DNA of 21,430 bases from Acetobacteraceae bacterium (GTDB lineage: Bacteria > Pseudomonadota > Alphaproteobacteria > Acetobacterales > Acetobacteraceae). The stretch covers positions 1 to 21,430 of the forward strand of contig JASHVB010000854.1 of NCBI GenBank assembly GCA_030039695.1, given 5' to 3'. Shown here piece after piece: positions 7,231 to 14,402 of the stretch. Position 1 is the stretch's first letter; each line of letters starts with the position of its first letter. The position numbers and the translations under genes were made by a program. Under the pieces are notes generated by a model. The model saw only the letters and a program-made list of their open reading frames with translations, was not told the DNA's origin and searched no databases.

Positions 7231-7714
7231 TAGCCAGGCATCCACGCCAGGAACCACCGCCTCACGGTCGCAAGGCCAGGGCGCACACACGCGGAGCGAC
7301 TGCGAGTAGCGAATGCGCGAGAAGCATCTCTTGCAACGCAGCCGAAGGCCTCAACGCCGCAACGGCCAGGGGGCTCAGCCTGATCAAATTTCGGCGGTGG
7401 TGCGTTGGTCTTCATTCTGTTCTTGGGGGCAACGTCCTCTTTATGACTGATTAACTCCGCTACCACCACCTCCCAGGATGGCGCTTGAATGGGACTGCTG
7501 GGCTCGTGATCTGGATGAATAGTCCCGCTGTCGGGCATCCCATGCTCCGGTACAGTGCGGTAGCGTCGCAACTTGTGTCCAGGCCCGATGTGTGGGCTGC
7601 TGGAGCCGCGGGAGAAGGAGGCTGTTTGTGCTCGCGGACGTCGCCGATGCTCCTGTCTTCGTGTCTTGCTGATCCGATGCCGGGGGCTGTGGTCACGTGA
7701 TCGGCGTTCACGGT
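7231..7714. other. stretch without a confident gene
   Basis: Several minus-strand frames are open. One from about 7415 to 7230 (MKTNAPPPKFDQAEPPGRCG) ends in TAATG at the Nudix start, and another (7711 to 7460) starts with GTG just after the broken gene at 7715. Neither has a good ribosome binding site or recognisable motif. The patchwork of half-plausible frames looks like decayed coding sequence. Confidence 0.35.
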
Positions 7715-7940
7715 TCAAGGCGTGGCCCCGGGTCCGCTCTGCCGTGGCGCAGGAACTTCAAGCGCCCGCGATACGTGCGCGAGTAGCTGCTTGGCCAGCG
7801 CGCGCGCTGTGCTCGGCGTGAGCTGGACGCTCACAGCGAAACGGCCCATCAAGAATCAACAGGGCCAGGTCGCCGATCTTCCTGGTGACACTGATGTGGG
7901 CCGGGTGCTGCATACGGCCGATGGGGCGGTACCTGTCCAT
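7715..7940 (-). pseudogene. small gene broken by a one-base insertion (about 74 codons)
   Basis: ATG at 7940 has AAGGA 7 nt upstream and reads MDRYRPIGRMQHPAHISVTR, then KIGDLALLILDG. At GGGCC (7843-7847) the frame must drop one G. After that, RFAVSVQLTPSTARALAKQL, LAHVSRALEVPAPRQ and a stop at 7715 follow naturally. The span is 226 nt, one more than 75 codons, which matches a single-base insertion. Without correction the frame ends at 7758 with an Arg/His/Ala-rich tail. The protein looks cytosolic, with a C-terminal amphipathic helix. No family is recognised. A sequencing error is an alternative explanation. Confidence 0.55.
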
Positions 7941-8309
7941 CGGTTGTTCCTTCTTCGCGTCGTCGTTAACCTCGTACGTAATGATAGCTCGAGGCCCTTG
8001 CTTTGGGGTCATCCCGCACCCCCAGCGCCCGAACAGAAGAACGGCCGCAGAACATCGCTTACAGTTAGCCGACGCGGAAGACCGGCGTACATTTCATGAC
8101 GGGCGGCAGGGTTTCCATCATTGGCCGTGGTTTGCTGTTGATTGCTTTTGATGCGCCGGAGTGAGCCCCCCGCGGCAGATTGCGGCCATTCCTCCAAATC
8201 ACGACATCACAAGACCGCTTTCACAGCGCGCCGCGTGAACCCCTGCACCATGTGTGCTCAATGAAGCCAGCCATTCGAGCCCAATCACCCTGTGCTTGCC
8301 CACCTCAGA
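7941..8309. other. stretch without a confident gene
   Basis: The part next to 7940 (about 8005-8013) contains GATGACCCC on the minus strand, preceded by GGGGGTGC. This recalls a fragment of the conserved leader element but is too short to claim. A minus-strand TTG frame (8197 to 8009) is open but has no motif. Otherwise nothing recognised. Confidence 0.3.
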
Positions 8310-8732
8310 CTAGACGATCGGAAGTGACCCTCTGGTCCCCTTCTCCCAGACGTTGAAGACGGCCTCCCACCTGACAATCTTCCCCGCTTCTATGCTCGAT
8401 AGCTCGATTCCACGCCCTTCCATCGCGCGCCCATCGCGACTGTCCTGCCAAGTAGCGTCCCAGGAGCAGACCATCACATTTCCGGAGACCGCACGCAGTT
8501 GCTTCTTCAAGCGGTAGTTCTTCTAGCGCGAGAATCGCGAAGCTGCGAAGCGCTTGAGTTCTGCTTGCCCCTGCATCTCGGGGAAATCCGCATAACGCAC
8601 AACGACATCGGGCGCAAATGACTCAACCATCCGCGCCGGATCGTTACTCCCTGTCAGCTCCTGCTGATAGGCAACAAGACGCACCGCCTCCTGCCAGGTA
8701 AGCTCCGTCGTTGGCTTCTTCTCAACCGCCAT
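8310..8732 (-). pseudogene. NTF2-like (SnoaL-type) protein with an in-frame amber codon
   Basis: ATG at 8732 with AGGAGG 6 nt upstream. The first 69 codons (EAVRLVAYQQELTGSNDPAR, then FAPDVVVRYADFPEMQG and FAASRFSR) end in TAG at 8523. The same frame continues at once with KNYRLKKQLRAVSGNVMVCS, WDATWQDSRDGRAMEGRGIE and KIVRWEAVFNVWEKG, to a stop at 8310. Together, at about 140 codons, they make a normal NTF2-fold protein: N-terminal helices, then a beta sheet with a WxAxW-like strand. A CAG to TAG change would explain the break. It lies 55 nt downstream of the decayed WYL regulator, its likely former controller. Confidence 0.7.
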
Positions 8733-8787
8733 ATCAACCTCCTAGTTGTGCGGAGAGAATAGCTTCAGCCTGTGCCAGTTTTTGTCA

Positions 8788-9237
8788 TCATGCTTCAGGC
8801 AGGCTCGCCGGGGCGAACTCCGACTGCCGCCACGCCAACAATAGGCCTCGTCGGCGTCTCGGGTACCGCTCTTGCGTTTCCCTGAGCGCGATAATTCGGT
8901 CGACACGGAAGGTCCGAAAATCCTCGCGGAGTTCGCACCATGCCGCGAGCAGGCGCACATGGTTTCCGAAGGTGAGTGCAATGGGCCAAACGTATCGCGT
9001 CGTGACTCGGCTCGCTTGGTCGCTATAGTCGATTTCGATTCGATGTTCGGCGCGCATTGCGGCGCGCAACCTCACTAACGCTACCCCGTCCGCCGCAGCA
9101 GGTGGCCGTGGCCCGGAAAACAGCCCAATCGCCGCGACAGTCTCCCTCCCATCGCCTGGAAGCACGGCCGCGCTCACTGCACCTCGACGGCGCAGGAGAA
9201 ATTGCATCAGTTCGAATAGCCGTGCCGTGCGCGCCAT
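8788..9237 (-). pseudogene. WYL-domain transcriptional regulator with internal deletion
   Basis: The remaining 149 codons start MARTARLFELMQFLLRRRGA, the usual beginning of DeoR/YafY-type HTH plus WYL regulators. The rest of the winged helix and the linker are missing. The sequence jumps through DGRETVAAIGLFSGP into the WYL domain (LRAAMRAEHRIEIDYSDQ, TTRYVWPIALTFGNHVRLLA and AWCELREDFRTFRVDRI), which reaches a normal C-terminus. Such regulators are usually about 220-330 aa. With most of the DNA-binding domain gone it cannot bind as the family does. The frame stays open, so an in-frame deletion is likely, or two compensating indels. Confidence 0.65.
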
Positions 9238-9299
9238 CAATGTGCCTAGTAGATCGATTCCGTGAAACTGCTTGTTTTGGGCAGAATTCCCGGAGCTTC

Positions 9300-9560
9300 T
9301 AATGCCTTGTACCATTTCATCGATCCGCGGAAAAGGTGGAGCGAGGCTGATGGCGGCATGGCGGCGAGCGATCGGGTCGGCAATCGAGAGTGACGACTTG
9401 GCGAAGCTGACGTCGATCGCGCGGTCGCGGAGCGAAGCGGCGAGCCGGGTCGAGCGGGCGCAGAAGCTGCCGGCTTATTGGAAACGTGCTTCCTTCTTTG
9501 CCGTTGGTCAGGCGTTGGGAGTGCATCACGAGACCGCGTAGCGCTGCGTCGAGCGGGCGG
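9300..9560 (+). mobile_element. 5' fragment of an IS630-type element
   Basis: The plus-strand frame from 9350 reads MAAWRRAIGSAIESDDLAKL, then RSRSEAASRVERAQKLPAYW and FFAVGQALGVHHETA. It meets TAG at 9539 and continues RCVERA. This is the N-terminal helix-turn-helix region of an IS630-family transposase, with a Gln codon apparently turned into amber. The similarity stops at about 9560, where the sequence meets the oppositely oriented fragment. No DDE domain remains. Confidence 0.6.
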
Positions 9561-9921
9561 CGGTCTCGCGCTGCAGATCGACGCAACGCCACCGTACCAC
9601 ACCATCGCGCTCAAACTCAGGACCCTCTCCGACCCATGTCGCCACCTGCGCTTGCTGTTCTTCCGACAGACGCGCCAGCGGGCCATTGCGCCGTGCCTGG
9701 TAATACAGGCCATCCAGCCCAGCCGCGTTGTAGCGGTGCACCCAATCGCGCAACGTCTGGCGATCCATGCCACAGGCCTCGGCTACCGCGTCCCGCAAGG
9801 AGCCTTCCAGCACTAGCGCGATAGCCAGCATGCGGCGCGACGCCTTCACGTCCGGCGTTCGCGCGGATACCTGGCGCAACTCAGCCGCAGAAAGGTCCAT
9901 ACGCGGAATGGCTACCGTCAT
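9526..9921 (-). pseudogene. IS630-family transposase, N-terminal fragment
   Basis: ATG at 9921 is preceded by GGAGGAG. The sequence MTVAIPRMDLSAAELRQVSA leads into the helix-turn-helix VLEGSLRDAVAEACGMDRQT, LRDWVHRYNAAGLDGLY, then LSEEQQAQVATWVGEGPE and RWRCVDLQRETAAR. This is the first third of an IS630-family transposase. At about 9553 it breaks off into unrelated residues (STQRYAVS), exactly where the other fragment ends. The catalytic DDE domain is absent, so it is inactive. It differs in sequence from the plus-strand fragment, so the two come from different elements. Confidence 0.8.
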
Positions 9922-10039
9922 CGCCCGCTCCTCCTTCATCGGAGGTTGGCGAATCACGCCGCCCCGCGTCGCGCCAAGTCACGATCGGGTCAATGGTTCT
10001 GGCCGTTGGTATCCGATCAACGGCAGCGAACCGAGCAAA

Positions 10040-10125
10040 TTCTCAATCCAAACGACATTTTCTCAACTCACCGGCAATCGCAACCCACTAAATTTCCTGC
10101 AGGGGCTTTCTCAATCCAAGCGACA
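10040..10125. repeat. 18-bp direct repeat pair
   Basis: TTCTCAATCCAAACGACA at 10040-10057 recurs as TTCTCAATCCAAGCGACA at 10108-10125 (17 of 18 identical, 68 bp apart). TTCTCAA also occurs between them. The pair lies just past the 3' end of the response-regulator gene and before the IS630 remnant. It may be the footprint of an earlier insertion, or protein-binding sites. Confidence 0.6.
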
Positions 10126-10140
10126 GCATGACAACCGCCA

Positions 10141-11505
10141 TTACGGGATACGCAGCTTGCGCATCTTCTCCCATAATGTAGTGCGAGAGACACCAAGCAA
10201 GGCCGCTGCTTTGGCGATTTCTCCCCCGGTTTGGCGTATCGCTTCTTCTATGTGCAGGCGCTCCGCGCGTTCTCTTGCCTCTGCTAGGGTTCCCACCCTC
10301 CCTCCAGGCTCCTCGAGGAGCGATCGTTCGGGAAAGAGCACGTGCGCCGAAATTTGCGGTGCAGCGGCAACCAGATCCAACGCGCGTTGTATCCGGTGGC
10401 GCAACTCACGTACGTTGCCCGGCCAGTCATGATCGAGCAATTCAGCGGCGGCACCCGGGGTCAGGCTCGGTGTGCGATGACCTGCGTTTCGCGAGAACTG
10501 AGTGATGAAATGCTCTGCAAGCGGGATTATGTCGTCGCGTCGCGTACGCAGCGGGGGAATGTGCAGCTCCGTCACGTTGAGGCGATAGTATAGGTCCGCT
10601 CTGAACTGGCCTTCCCGCACCAACGTGGGCAGATCGGCATTGCTCGATGAAATGATACGTGCATCTGAAATCATTTCCTGCACTCCGCCCAGTCGCATGT
10701 AGCGCTTGTCCTCGATAAGGCGAAGCAACTTGCGTTGCAGCACCGGCGCGAGCGCCGATACCTCGTCCAGGAACAACGTTCCGGCACCGGCCTGCTCCAC
10801 GAGTCCGACGTGGGCCGTCCGCGAGCCAGGAATGACGCCACGCTCGTGGCCAAATATCACGCTTTCCGCGCGCTCGGCGGGCAGCGTCGCGCAATTGACA
10901 ATGACAAAGGGTAAATCCTTACGCAGTGACATGTCGTGCAGTTGGCGCGCGGCCACTCCCTTGCCCACGCCCGTCTCGCCCAGTAGTAGCACCGGATCTG
11001 GCTTATCCGCAGCGGCAAATAGTTCGCTTTGCACCCGGCGCATTGTCGGCGATCCGCTCAATGCCTGCCGGCCCAACGTATCGCTGCCCGCAGTAACTTC
11101 TCTGGCGCAGAGCAGAGCGATCTTGGTGAGAAGTGCATCAACCTCGAACGGCTTCGTGATATAGTCGTTTGCACCGGCCTGCATCAGCCGCACGGCCTGT
11201 TCGACCTCGCCGAAGGCCGTGATGAAGATGACCGGCGTTGTCCCAAGGGTTCGCAGCACGCGTCGGAACAGTTGCTCGCCACTCAGGTCTGGCAGGCGGA
11301 TGTCGGATACGAGAACGTGGCAGGTCGTTTCCGTCAGCGAATCGAGAGCAGCTTCGCCCGACCGCCACCAGCGCGTTTGATAGCCTTCCAGTCGGAGGCG
11401 TTGCACCAACGACTCCCCCATGATCGGATCATCCTCGACGATCCCGATCAGCGGTTGGGCGCCATAGGGCGTTTCAAGGATTGCCGGTTGGCGCGAGGCG
11501 GTCAT
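10141..11505 (-). CDS. NtrC-family response regulator lacking a GAFTGA motif
   Basis: A 454-aa, three-domain protein. The receiver (18-130) has acidic pocket ED at 24-26, phospho-acceptor D68 in VSDIRLPD, T95-A96 and K118. The AAA+ domain (150-380) has Walker A GETGVGKG at 176-183, Walker B GTLFLDE at 242-248 and the arginine-finger region FRADLYYRLNV. The Fis-type helix-turn-helix is at the end (GEIAKAAALLGVSRTTLWEK). Where sigma-54 activators carry GAFTGA, this one has GVIPGS (223-228), so contact with sigma-54 is doubtful. Some NtrC-like proteins without the loop act with sigma-70. The ATG overlaps the kinase stop as ATGA, showing coupled expression. Targets may include the palindromes at 13033-13098 (inference). 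Confidence 0.92.
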   Translation of the reverse strand: MTASRQPAILETPYGAQPLIGIVEDDPIMGESLVQRLRLEGYQTRWWRSGEAALDSLTETTCHVLVSDIRLPDLSGEQLFRRVLRTLGTTPVIFITAFGEVEQAVRLMQAGANDYITKPFEVDALLTKIALLCAREVTAGSDTLGRQALSGSPTMRRVQSELFAAADKPDPVLLLGETGVGKGVAARQLHDMSLRKDLPFVIVNCATLPAERAESVIFGHERGVIPGSRTAHVGLVEQAGAGTLFLDEVSALAPVLQRKLLRLIEDKRYMRLGGVQEMISDARIISSSNADLPTLVREGQFRADLYYRLNVTELHIPPLRTRRDDIIPLAEHFITQFSRNAGHRTPSLTPGAAAELLDHDWPGNVRELRHRIQRALDLVAAAPQISAHVLFPERSLLEEPGGRVGTLAEARERAERLHIEEAIRQTGGEIAKAAALLGVSRTTLWEKMRKLRIP

Positions 11506-13151
11506 CCGATCTCCTGACGCGACGGTTCGCTGGCCGGCAAGGCAACGGCAATCTTCGATCCCCGGTCGTCCGCGGTCGCGGTGATCCGGCCACCAAGGCT
11601 GCGGACAAGGTCTCTCACAACACGTATGCCAAGACCGCGTGGCGGGTCATTGGAGTCGAGGGTCCCACGCTCCGTCAGCGCCGCTACGGCCGAAGGGGGT
11701 AGCCCGGGTCCGGCGTCACTGACCTCCAGCCGCAATTCCGGCTGTGATGGGCCATCGGCACATGTCATGACGGATACCTCAAAGCCGACCTGGCCGCCGG
11801 CTGGCGAGGCCTCGCATGCATTGAGCAGCAGGTTCAAAGCGATTTGGCGGGTTTCGGTCGCATTGACGTTCACATCATCATCGATGGCGTTATCCCAGGA
11901 AAGGTCCAGGCCACGCCGTGCCACTTCGGGAGCGATTAATATCCGCAGGTCTTCGAGGTCTCCGGCCGTGAGCTTGCGGCCGTTTGCGGGCAAACGATGG
12001 AAAGCCAGCACGGAACTCACGACATCCCTGATGCTCCACAGGCCTCTTTCGATGAGATCAAGGGCCTGGGAGCGGACGTCAGGATCATCGCCAAACTTGC
12101 GGACGGTATCGAGCGCTGTGGCCATCCCACCGAGCGGGTTTCGCACTTCGTGCGCCAGGGTTGCAGCGAGGCGGCCAAGCACGCTCTCGCGCTCCCGCTC
12201 TGCCAACCGGGCTGCTAGAGCTTCCCTTTCCTGGAGGGCATCAATCAGGTCATTGTAGCCACGCAGAAGCTGGCCGTAATCGCTCGCCACCGGCGGCAAC
12301 GCGCCGATGGGCACGCGATCAAATATTCCGGCCCGTGCCCGCCGCAGGCGGTCGGTCAGCAGGCGCACTGGCCGCACCATGCGATGCACGATCAGAAACC
12401 CGACACCGGCGGCCCCCAGGCTGGCCAGGATCGTTGCGATCCTCAGGCTCTGGCGGAGTGCCCTGCGCTCGGCGAGCAGTGGTTTAAGGTCCAGGGCCAC
12501 GTAGAGATCGGCGACATGGTTCCCGTTGCGCACGATGGCGCGTGAGGCCCAACCGGTGCCGGTCTTTGCGTCGAAAACAAAGCCGTCGTTTTGTGCGAGC
12601 AGCTGCTGTAGTGCAGGATTGTGAAGGGGACTGAGGCCGCTCTCGTCGCCATGTGGGCCAGAGACATCGGCAAACAGATTCCCGTCAGGCAGCAATACGA
12701 TCGCGCGCTGCTCGCTCATGTCCTGGTGGAACCACATGGACCGGCTCAGCGATTCAATCGTGTCGGGAAGATTGCGTGCCAGTACGTGCGGGTAGACCGT
12801 CGTGGCGATCCCGTCGAGGTAAACTGCCTCAATGCGGCGAACCCCCATTTCCTGTTCCCGCGCGACAGTTGACATCATGACGCGCGAGCCCGCGAGCGCC
12901 ACGGCGAGGATCAGGCCACCGGAGACGATCGGCACACGCGCCCACAGCGGCAGCGGCCACGCCCGTCGCCAGCTCTTGGCAGCCCGCGCGATGACGCCGT
13001 GATGCGAGGTCAACGGCGAAGAATGTCTGATCTCACGGAACCGTGATATGTTCGGAATTCCGAACACGCCGCGGCCCGGCAAGTTCGGATTACCGAACGT
13101 CGAACCGGTAGCGCGCGCGAGAACACTGCGAAGTGCGGTCATATTACTCAT
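11502..13151 (-). CDS. membrane sensor histidine kinase
   Basis: 549 aa from ATG 13151, with an uncertain start: no strong ribosome binding site, and the first 45 codons overlap palindromic DNA. TM1 is about residues 71-94 (VPIVSGGLILAVALAG). A periplasmic sensor of about 140 residues follows, then TM2 at about 238-256 (ATILASLGAAGVGFLIV), HAMP, and HisKA with H334 in LAHEVRNPLGG. The ATPase domain has N444 (LLLNACEAS), DAGPGLP (479-485) and RGLG (505-508). All catalytic boxes are intact. It overlaps the response regulator by 4 nt, forming a classical two-component pair. The divergent universal stress protein and phosphate transporter are plausible targets, but the signal is unknown. Confidence 0.9.
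   Translation of the reverse strand: MSNMTALRSVLARATGSTFGNPNLPGRGVFGIPNISRFREIRHSSPLTSHHGVIARAAKSWRRAWPLPLWARVPIVSGGLILAVALAGSRVMMSTVAREQEMGVRRIEAVYLDGIATTVYPHVLARNLPDTIESLSRSMWFHQDMSEQRAIVLLPDGNLFADVSGPHGDESGLSPLHNPALQQLLAQNDGFVFDAKTGTGWASRAIVRNGNHVADLYVALDLKPLLAERRALRQSLRIATILASLGAAGVGFLIVHRMVRPVRLLTDRLRRARAGIFDRVPIGALPPVASDYGQLLRGYNDLIDALQEREALAARLAERERESVLGRLAATLAHEVRNPLGGMATALDTVRKFGDDPDVRSQALDLIERGLWSIRDVVSSVLAFHRLPANGRKLTAGDLEDLRILIAPEVARRGLDLSWDNAIDDDVNVNATETRQIALNLLLNACEASPAGGQVGFEVSVMTCADGPSQPELRLEVSDAGPGLPPSAVAALTERGTLDSNDPPRGLGIRVVRDLVRSLGGRITATADDRGSKIAVALPASEPSRQEIG
13033..13046. promoter_or_regulatory. inverted repeat TCACGG-AA-CCGTGA
   Basis: Perfect 6-bp arms around AA, 18 bp from the centre of the neighbouring 16-bp palindrome. 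It lies in the 5' region of the kinase frame. A possible additional operator, weaker than the next two because its core differs. Confidence 0.35.
13050..13098. promoter_or_regulatory. two GTTCGG-n4-CCGAAC palindromes
   Basis: GTTCGGAATTCCGAAC (13050-13065) is a perfect 16-bp palindrome, and GTTCGGATTACCGAAC (13083-13098) repeats it with centre ATTA. Their centres are 33 bp apart, about three helical turns, so two dimers would sit on the same face of DNA. In the kinase frame they are translated as VFGIPN and TFGNPN. Good candidates for operators controlling the kinase operon, the divergent stress gene, or both. Confidence 0.55.
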
Positions 13152-13344
13152 TGCTCTGCGGGAACGTATACAAACTTTGTCGGATGCGATTACGCGTTTC
13201 ATCCGGCACAACGGTACCGTCGATCGCAATATATACTTGCTGTCCATCGAGTGGGAAGCAATTGTCGCGCGACGCACCATGAATCGATCCGGGAATGTCT
13301 ATCTGCAACGTAGCTGAACAATAAGCCTGAACGGGAGGCACACA
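13152..13344. promoter_or_regulatory. divergent promoter region, kinase operon versus stress protein
   Basis: About 190 nt between oppositely oriented genes, AT-richer than its surroundings, with TATATA- and GTATAC-containing stretches (near 13170 and 13230) that could serve as -10 elements. ACAAACTTTGT near 13172 is an 11-bp palindrome. GGGAGG at 13331-13336 is the ribosome binding site of the stress protein. Exact promoters cannot be fixed. Confidence 0.4.
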
Positions 13345-14214
13345 ATGGGCTTGCGGGATATTCTCGTTGTGCTTGATGACGGGCCGGTCAGCGAAACGCG
13401 TCTGCAGCTTGCGACGAAAGTTGCCCGGCAACAGGAAGCCTCTCTCAGCGCTGTGCTCCTTCGATCTGACCGCGCGGCCCCTTCGCGCGTTGCGAGCCGT
13501 GCGCCACACCTGGCTCTTACGGCTGGAACGTCATCGGGGTTGGTCGCAGCGAGGCTTTGGGTAGAGGCGGTGCCTCACAATGAGGCAGAGCTCCTCGAAC
13601 GCCGCTTTCGCGATTGTGTCCGGTGCGTTGATCACGGCGGGGAATGGTATTGCGTGGACCGGGCCGACCACGCGGCGCTGGTGAACCTGGCAAAGGCAGC
13701 TGATTTGGTTGTCATGGGACAGGTCAGCCCTTATACCGGCGCTGTGCCGCCGTGGTACCGCCCAGAAGAAATTGTCGTTAATTGCGGCCGCCCTGTTCTG
13801 ATGGTCCCGTACATCGGGACTTTCGAGGAAGTAGGCCAACGCGTTCTCATCGCGTGGGATGGCTCGAGAGAAGCGGTGCGTGCGGTTAACGACGCATTGC
13901 CGGTTATAGCGTCCGCTCGAGTCGTCACGTTGATGACCATCCGGCCTGATTTCCGCGGCTTTCAGTCAGAGCGCGTTGCGATGCAGAACATGCGTCGGCA
14001 TTTGGCGCGGCACGATGTCGTCGCCGTTATCGACGAGACCATTCGGGGCGACAGCACCGTCCATGATGTTCTGCTGTCTCGTTCGGTCGATCTCGCGGTC
14101 GATATGATCGTGGCCGGAGCTTATCACCGTTCACCCTTTCGGGAGGCGCTGATCGGCGGCGTCAGTCGCGGTCTGCTCCAGCACATGACTGTTCCGGTAT
14201 TGATGTCACACTGA
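13345..14214 (+). CDS. tandem-domain universal stress protein
   Basis: A 289-aa protein with a good GGGAGG site 8 nt before ATG. It has two Usp folds. The first (1-150) begins LRDILVVLDDGPVSETRLQL and ends with VVNCGRPVLMVPY. The second (157-289) begins GQRVLIAWDGSREAVRAVND and ends VDMIVAGAYHRSPFREALIG, GVSRGLLQHMTVPVLMSH. The second keeps the shape of the Usp nucleotide-binding loop, with Tyr-His in place of the usual Gly. Tandem Usp proteins of this length are common in alphaproteobacteria and respond to energy, oxygen or envelope stress. It leads the gene pair with the Na/Pi transporter and is divergent from the two-component system. Confidence 0.9.
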   Translation: MGLRDILVVLDDGPVSETRLQLATKVARQQEASLSAVLLRSDRAAPSRVASRAPHLALTAGTSSGLVAARLWVEAVPHNEAELLERRFRDCVRCVDHGGEWYCVDRADHAALVNLAKAADLVVMGQVSPYTGAVPPWYRPEEIVVNCGRPVLMVPYIGTFEEVGQRVLIAWDGSREAVRAVNDALPVIASARVVTLMTIRPDFRGFQSERVAMQNMRRHLARHDVVAVIDETIRGDSTVHDVLLSRSVDLAVDMIVAGAYHRSPFREALIGGVSRGLLQHMTVPVLMSH

Positions 14215-14216
14215 GC

Positions 14217-14402
14217 ATGAGATCCGTCCTCGCAATTCTGGAGACTGCTGCGCCGGACATCCAGCCTGGTCGCCCGGATCACAGGCGCAGGCGTTCCTCG
14301 ATCTCACGACCGGATTGCGCGTTCTCTCATCGAGAGCAAATTCACCTCAGCAAAGGACACACCGGGTGCGGTTCACAGCGCCGCGGAGATGACGGCCAAT
14401 GA
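14217..14402 (+). CDS. possible linking ORF (61 aa) between stress protein and transporter
   Basis: The ATG lies 2 nt after the stress-protein stop, and its TGA overlaps the transporter ATG as ATGA. The first 20 residues (MRSVLAILETAAPDIQPGRP) look protein-like; the rest is Arg/Ser/His-rich and not convincing. The position would couple translation of the two large genes. It may be decayed or chance. Confidence 0.25.
   Translation: MRSVLAILETAAPDIQPGRPDHRRRRSSISRPDCAFSHREQIHLSKGHTGCGSQRRGDDGQ

Noticed and set aside
8000..8030. Possible third copy of the conserved leader element
   Set aside because: Only GGGGGTGC and GATGACCCC are shared and the spacing is wrong, so this is too short to distinguish from chance.
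13341..13360. Possible sigma-54 promoter before the stress protein
   Set aside because: GGCAC and TTGC are present, but the spacing does not fit the -24/-12 pattern and they overlap the start codon.
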